The notes under the pieces: model-generated
Database searches by the model: none
What the model was told of the DNA's origin: nothing
Seen by the model: the letters and a program-made list of their open reading frames with translations, nothing else
Assembly (NCBI GenBank): GCA_003152955.1
Contig: PMBQ01000222.1
Coordinates: 2,760-9,142 of the forward strand
Length of the DNA stretch: 6,383 nt
Origin: Candidatus Bathyarchaeota archaeon
Lineage (GTDB): Archaea > Thermoproteota > Bathyarchaeia > 40CM-2-53-6 > FEN-987
Reading direction: 5' to 3'
Program-made: the position numbers and the translations under genes
Shown here: in pieces, positions 4,831-6,383 of the stretch
How the letters are laid out: each line of letters starts with the position of its first letter
Numbering within the stretch: the first letter of the stretch is position 1

Positions 4831-6288
4831 TCACGAGAATCTCGCGTAGGCCTCTTGAAGTTCAACCAAGAATTTCCCATGCCAATCTTCGAAACCATCT
4901 GGAGAGGATGGGTAGTTCTTGTAGTGCTCCATCAGTTTTTTGCTCTTGTCAGCAGCGTACTTCAATCCGCGTGCCAGCCCCAAGCGCCCAATAGCCCAGA
5001 TCAGCCTTCCCGGGTTTCCGTAGTCGGCGCGCTTGAAATCAGGGTGCTCTCTTCGCGTTATGCTGTCAATATCGTCTTGACCCAAGAAGTGTTTCAGGCC
5101 ATAGTTGAGATCGTCATTGTTTGTGATTTGTAGGAATCGCCTGAGGATCTCGAAACTCGCCATTCGATAACCGTAGGTCCTCACATATTCCGTGTTGAAC
5201 TTCCAAAGGGCGCGCTCGGACATGTCATTTCGCTGTAAAGCTTCAGCAACGACTCGTCCGGCAATGGTGCTCGCGTATATTGCTGGGCCTATCCCACCAG
5301 CGTCTACGGGGCGCGGCATCCAAGCTGCGTCTCCAACTATCATGTAGCCGTTTGCTACTAAGCAATCGTTCTGTCTTCTAACCGGAACCTGCCAGCTACC
5401 CTTCGCATTCCCCTGATCCTCTGAACCTTCGGCCAATTTCCAGCTCTTTATCACTGGATTCGTTCGAACATACTCATCTATCAGCGATTGCAACGTGTCC
5501 TCCCTTCCGAGTTCTTTGTTCCTTTTCTCAAGCAGCCGTCTCTGGACGCCCAGACCAACATTCATCTTGTCCTTCCCTTTCGGAAAGACCCAGGCGTATC
5601 CTCCGGGCGCGATTTCTTGATCAAGGTGGATTATGCCGTAATCAGCGTCGAAGAAAGTATTGTCTTCCACGCCGTGCTCGAACTCGAGGATGTATCTTCC
5701 AGTTGACTCCAGGTCGTTCTCTTTGTCGATTTCTTTCTCAATGTAGCTCTTGATGGGTAGTCCTGTTCTCAGTCGCGACGCAGATCCAGTGGCGTCGACG
5801 ACAAGTTTGGCGGTTTTCTTTGACACAGAGTTGTCTTTGGCGGATCTGCATTGCACACCCTTGATGAAACCATCTTCGGCAATCAGCCCGTCAGCGTAGG
5901 TATCAAATTGGAACTCGACGCCCATCTTCTCAGCATCGTTGAGCTGTCTTTGTGGGAGGAGTCTACGGTTCAGTAGGAAACCCCCGCCTTCGAACATTGC
6001 TTTGGATAAGTGATCTGGTGAATAGGCAACGATTCCTTGCACAGCATGTTCAAGTTCCGGTTTGCCGTAGTGAATCCCAACCTCATTTGCAAGGAAGTCG
6101 AGGCTGCTCTTGCTTACAGCGTCCCCACAAACCCATCCGCTTCCTGTCTTCTTTCCCACTTCTTGACGGGAATTCCGATCGATAACAAGGATTTTGAAGT
6201 TCTGATTCGAGTGTTTCGCCGTCGAGACCGCTGTGACCATCCCAGCGATTCCACCGCCAGCAATTATCACATCATAATCATGGTTCAT
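4831..6288 (-). CDS. Geranylgeranyl reductase-family FAD-dependent oxidoreductase
   Basis: 485 residues from the ATG at 6288. An in-frame TTG at 6339 would add 17 residues, but it sits inside a T-run and the added residues have no family features. Seen: a dinucleotide-binding motif GGGIAG (11-16) for FAD with the acidic residue D37 at the end of strand 2. Further on are CGD (54-56) in the position of the conserved cysteine of the family, VDATG (164-168), GGYAWVFPKG (229-238, the YxWxFP substrate-pocket motif), and VGDAA (318-322) followed by DAGGIGPAI, the second FAD-binding motif. Known for the family: reduction of geranylgeranyl double bonds in archaeal ether lipids (digeranylgeranylglycerophospholipid reductase), or in quinone or other prenyl chains. 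The enzymes are membrane-associated without a helix, and none is seen here. At 485 residues it is longer than the roughly 400 of well-studied archaeal members, the extra length lying mostly in the C-terminal part. Substrate choice cannot be read from sequence. It is upstream of and co-oriented with the 128-residue gene. Confidence 0.88.
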   Translation of the reverse strand: MNHDYDVIIAGGGIAGMVTAVSTAKHSNQNFKILVIDRNSRQEVGKKTGSGWVCGDAVSKSSLDFLANEVGIHYGKPELEHAVQGIVAYSPDHLSKAMFEGGGFLLNRRLLPQRQLNDAEKMGVEFQFDTYADGLIAEDGFIKGVQCRSAKDNSVSKKTAKLVVDATGSASRLRTGLPIKSYIEKEIDKENDLESTGRYILEFEHGVEDNTFFDADYGIIHLDQEIAPGGYAWVFPKGKDKMNVGLGVQRRLLEKRNKELGREDTLQSLIDEYVRTNPVIKSWKLAEGSEDQGNAKGSWQVPVRRQNDCLVANGYMIVGDAAWMPRPVDAGGIGPAIYASTIAGRVVAEALQRNDMSERALWKFNTEYVRTYGYRMASFEILRRFLQITNNDDLNYGLKHFLGQDDIDSITRREHPDFKRADYGNPGRLIWAIGRLGLARGLKYAADKSKKLMEHYKNYPSSPDGFEDWHGKFLVELQEAYARFS

Positions 6289-6337
6289 TGTTGGAGATAT
6301 GCCCCTTGACGATGGTTCGCTGTAACATCGAGGCTCC

Positions 6338-6344
6338 AAAAAAA
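6338..6344 (-). terminator. T7 tract, possible end of an upstream minus-strand gene
   Basis: Seven consecutive T residues on the minus strand, about 50 bases before the reductase start. T-runs are the main element of archaeal intrinsic terminators, so this may end a gene that lies beyond the right edge. The palindrome AACCGGTT (6366-6373) and a tandem AACTGAA pair lie just upstream of it. No part of the upstream gene can be identified in the window. Alternatively it forms an AT-rich part of the reductase promoter. Confidence 0.4.
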
Positions 6345-6383
6345 TCTTCAGTTTTCAGTTGGCGAAACCGGTTGGGAAACTTG

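Noticed and set aside
4623..4898. 91-codon minus-strand frame between the 128-residue gene and the reductase
   Set aside because: It overlaps both genes in another frame and has low-complexity, Ser/Arg-rich composition typical of a shadow frame.
6289..6339. 17-residue N-terminal extension of the reductase from a TTG at 6339
   Set aside because: The TTG lies in a T7 tract and the extension has no family similarity; the ATG at 6288 starts directly before the FAD-binding fold.

Overview
The window looks archaeal. It encodes a TrmB-family regulator and a geranylgeranyl reductase-type flavoprotein (the enzyme class that saturates archaeal ether-lipid chains). TATA-like boxes lie about 40-53 bases before four start codons, convincing Shine-Dalgarno sequences are absent, and three genes start with TTG. 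No rRNA, tRNA, CRISPR array or transposase is visible. The lineage cannot be fixed from sequence alone; a mesophilic TACK-type archaeon (Nitrososphaeria or Bathyarchaeia) is a guess from the style of the genes and the moderate GC content.

Layout. 61-1698 (-): a 545-residue secreted, membrane-anchored protein with a beta-rich ectodomain, two InlB-like repeat units, one transmembrane helix and a cytoplasmic zinc ribbon. 1699-3083: a gene-poor stretch of nearly 1.4 kb; the one small gene I can partly support in it is a 51-residue predicted membrane peptide at 2111-2266 (-). The stretch also holds several inverted repeats and possible gene remnants. 3084-3320 (+): a small protein with two CxxC pairs. 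3497-4264 (+): the TrmB-type regulator, preceded by a cluster of CCAC/GTGG half-sites around its TATA box. 4337-4723 (-): a 128-residue protein, perhaps of the YdhG/YjbR-like group, convergent with the regulator. 4831-6288 (-): the geranylgeranyl reductase-family protein. The right end holds a T-tract that may end an upstream minus-strand gene.

How the genes work together is only partly readable. The reductase probably acts in isoprenoid lipid saturation. The TrmB protein probably controls its own gene and perhaps the small CxxC gene. The large surface protein looks independent. I see no defence, secretion or metabolic cluster. The parts most likely to be undescribed are the surface protein with a cytosolic zinc ribbon, the hidden small membrane peptide, and the half-site cluster before the regulator.
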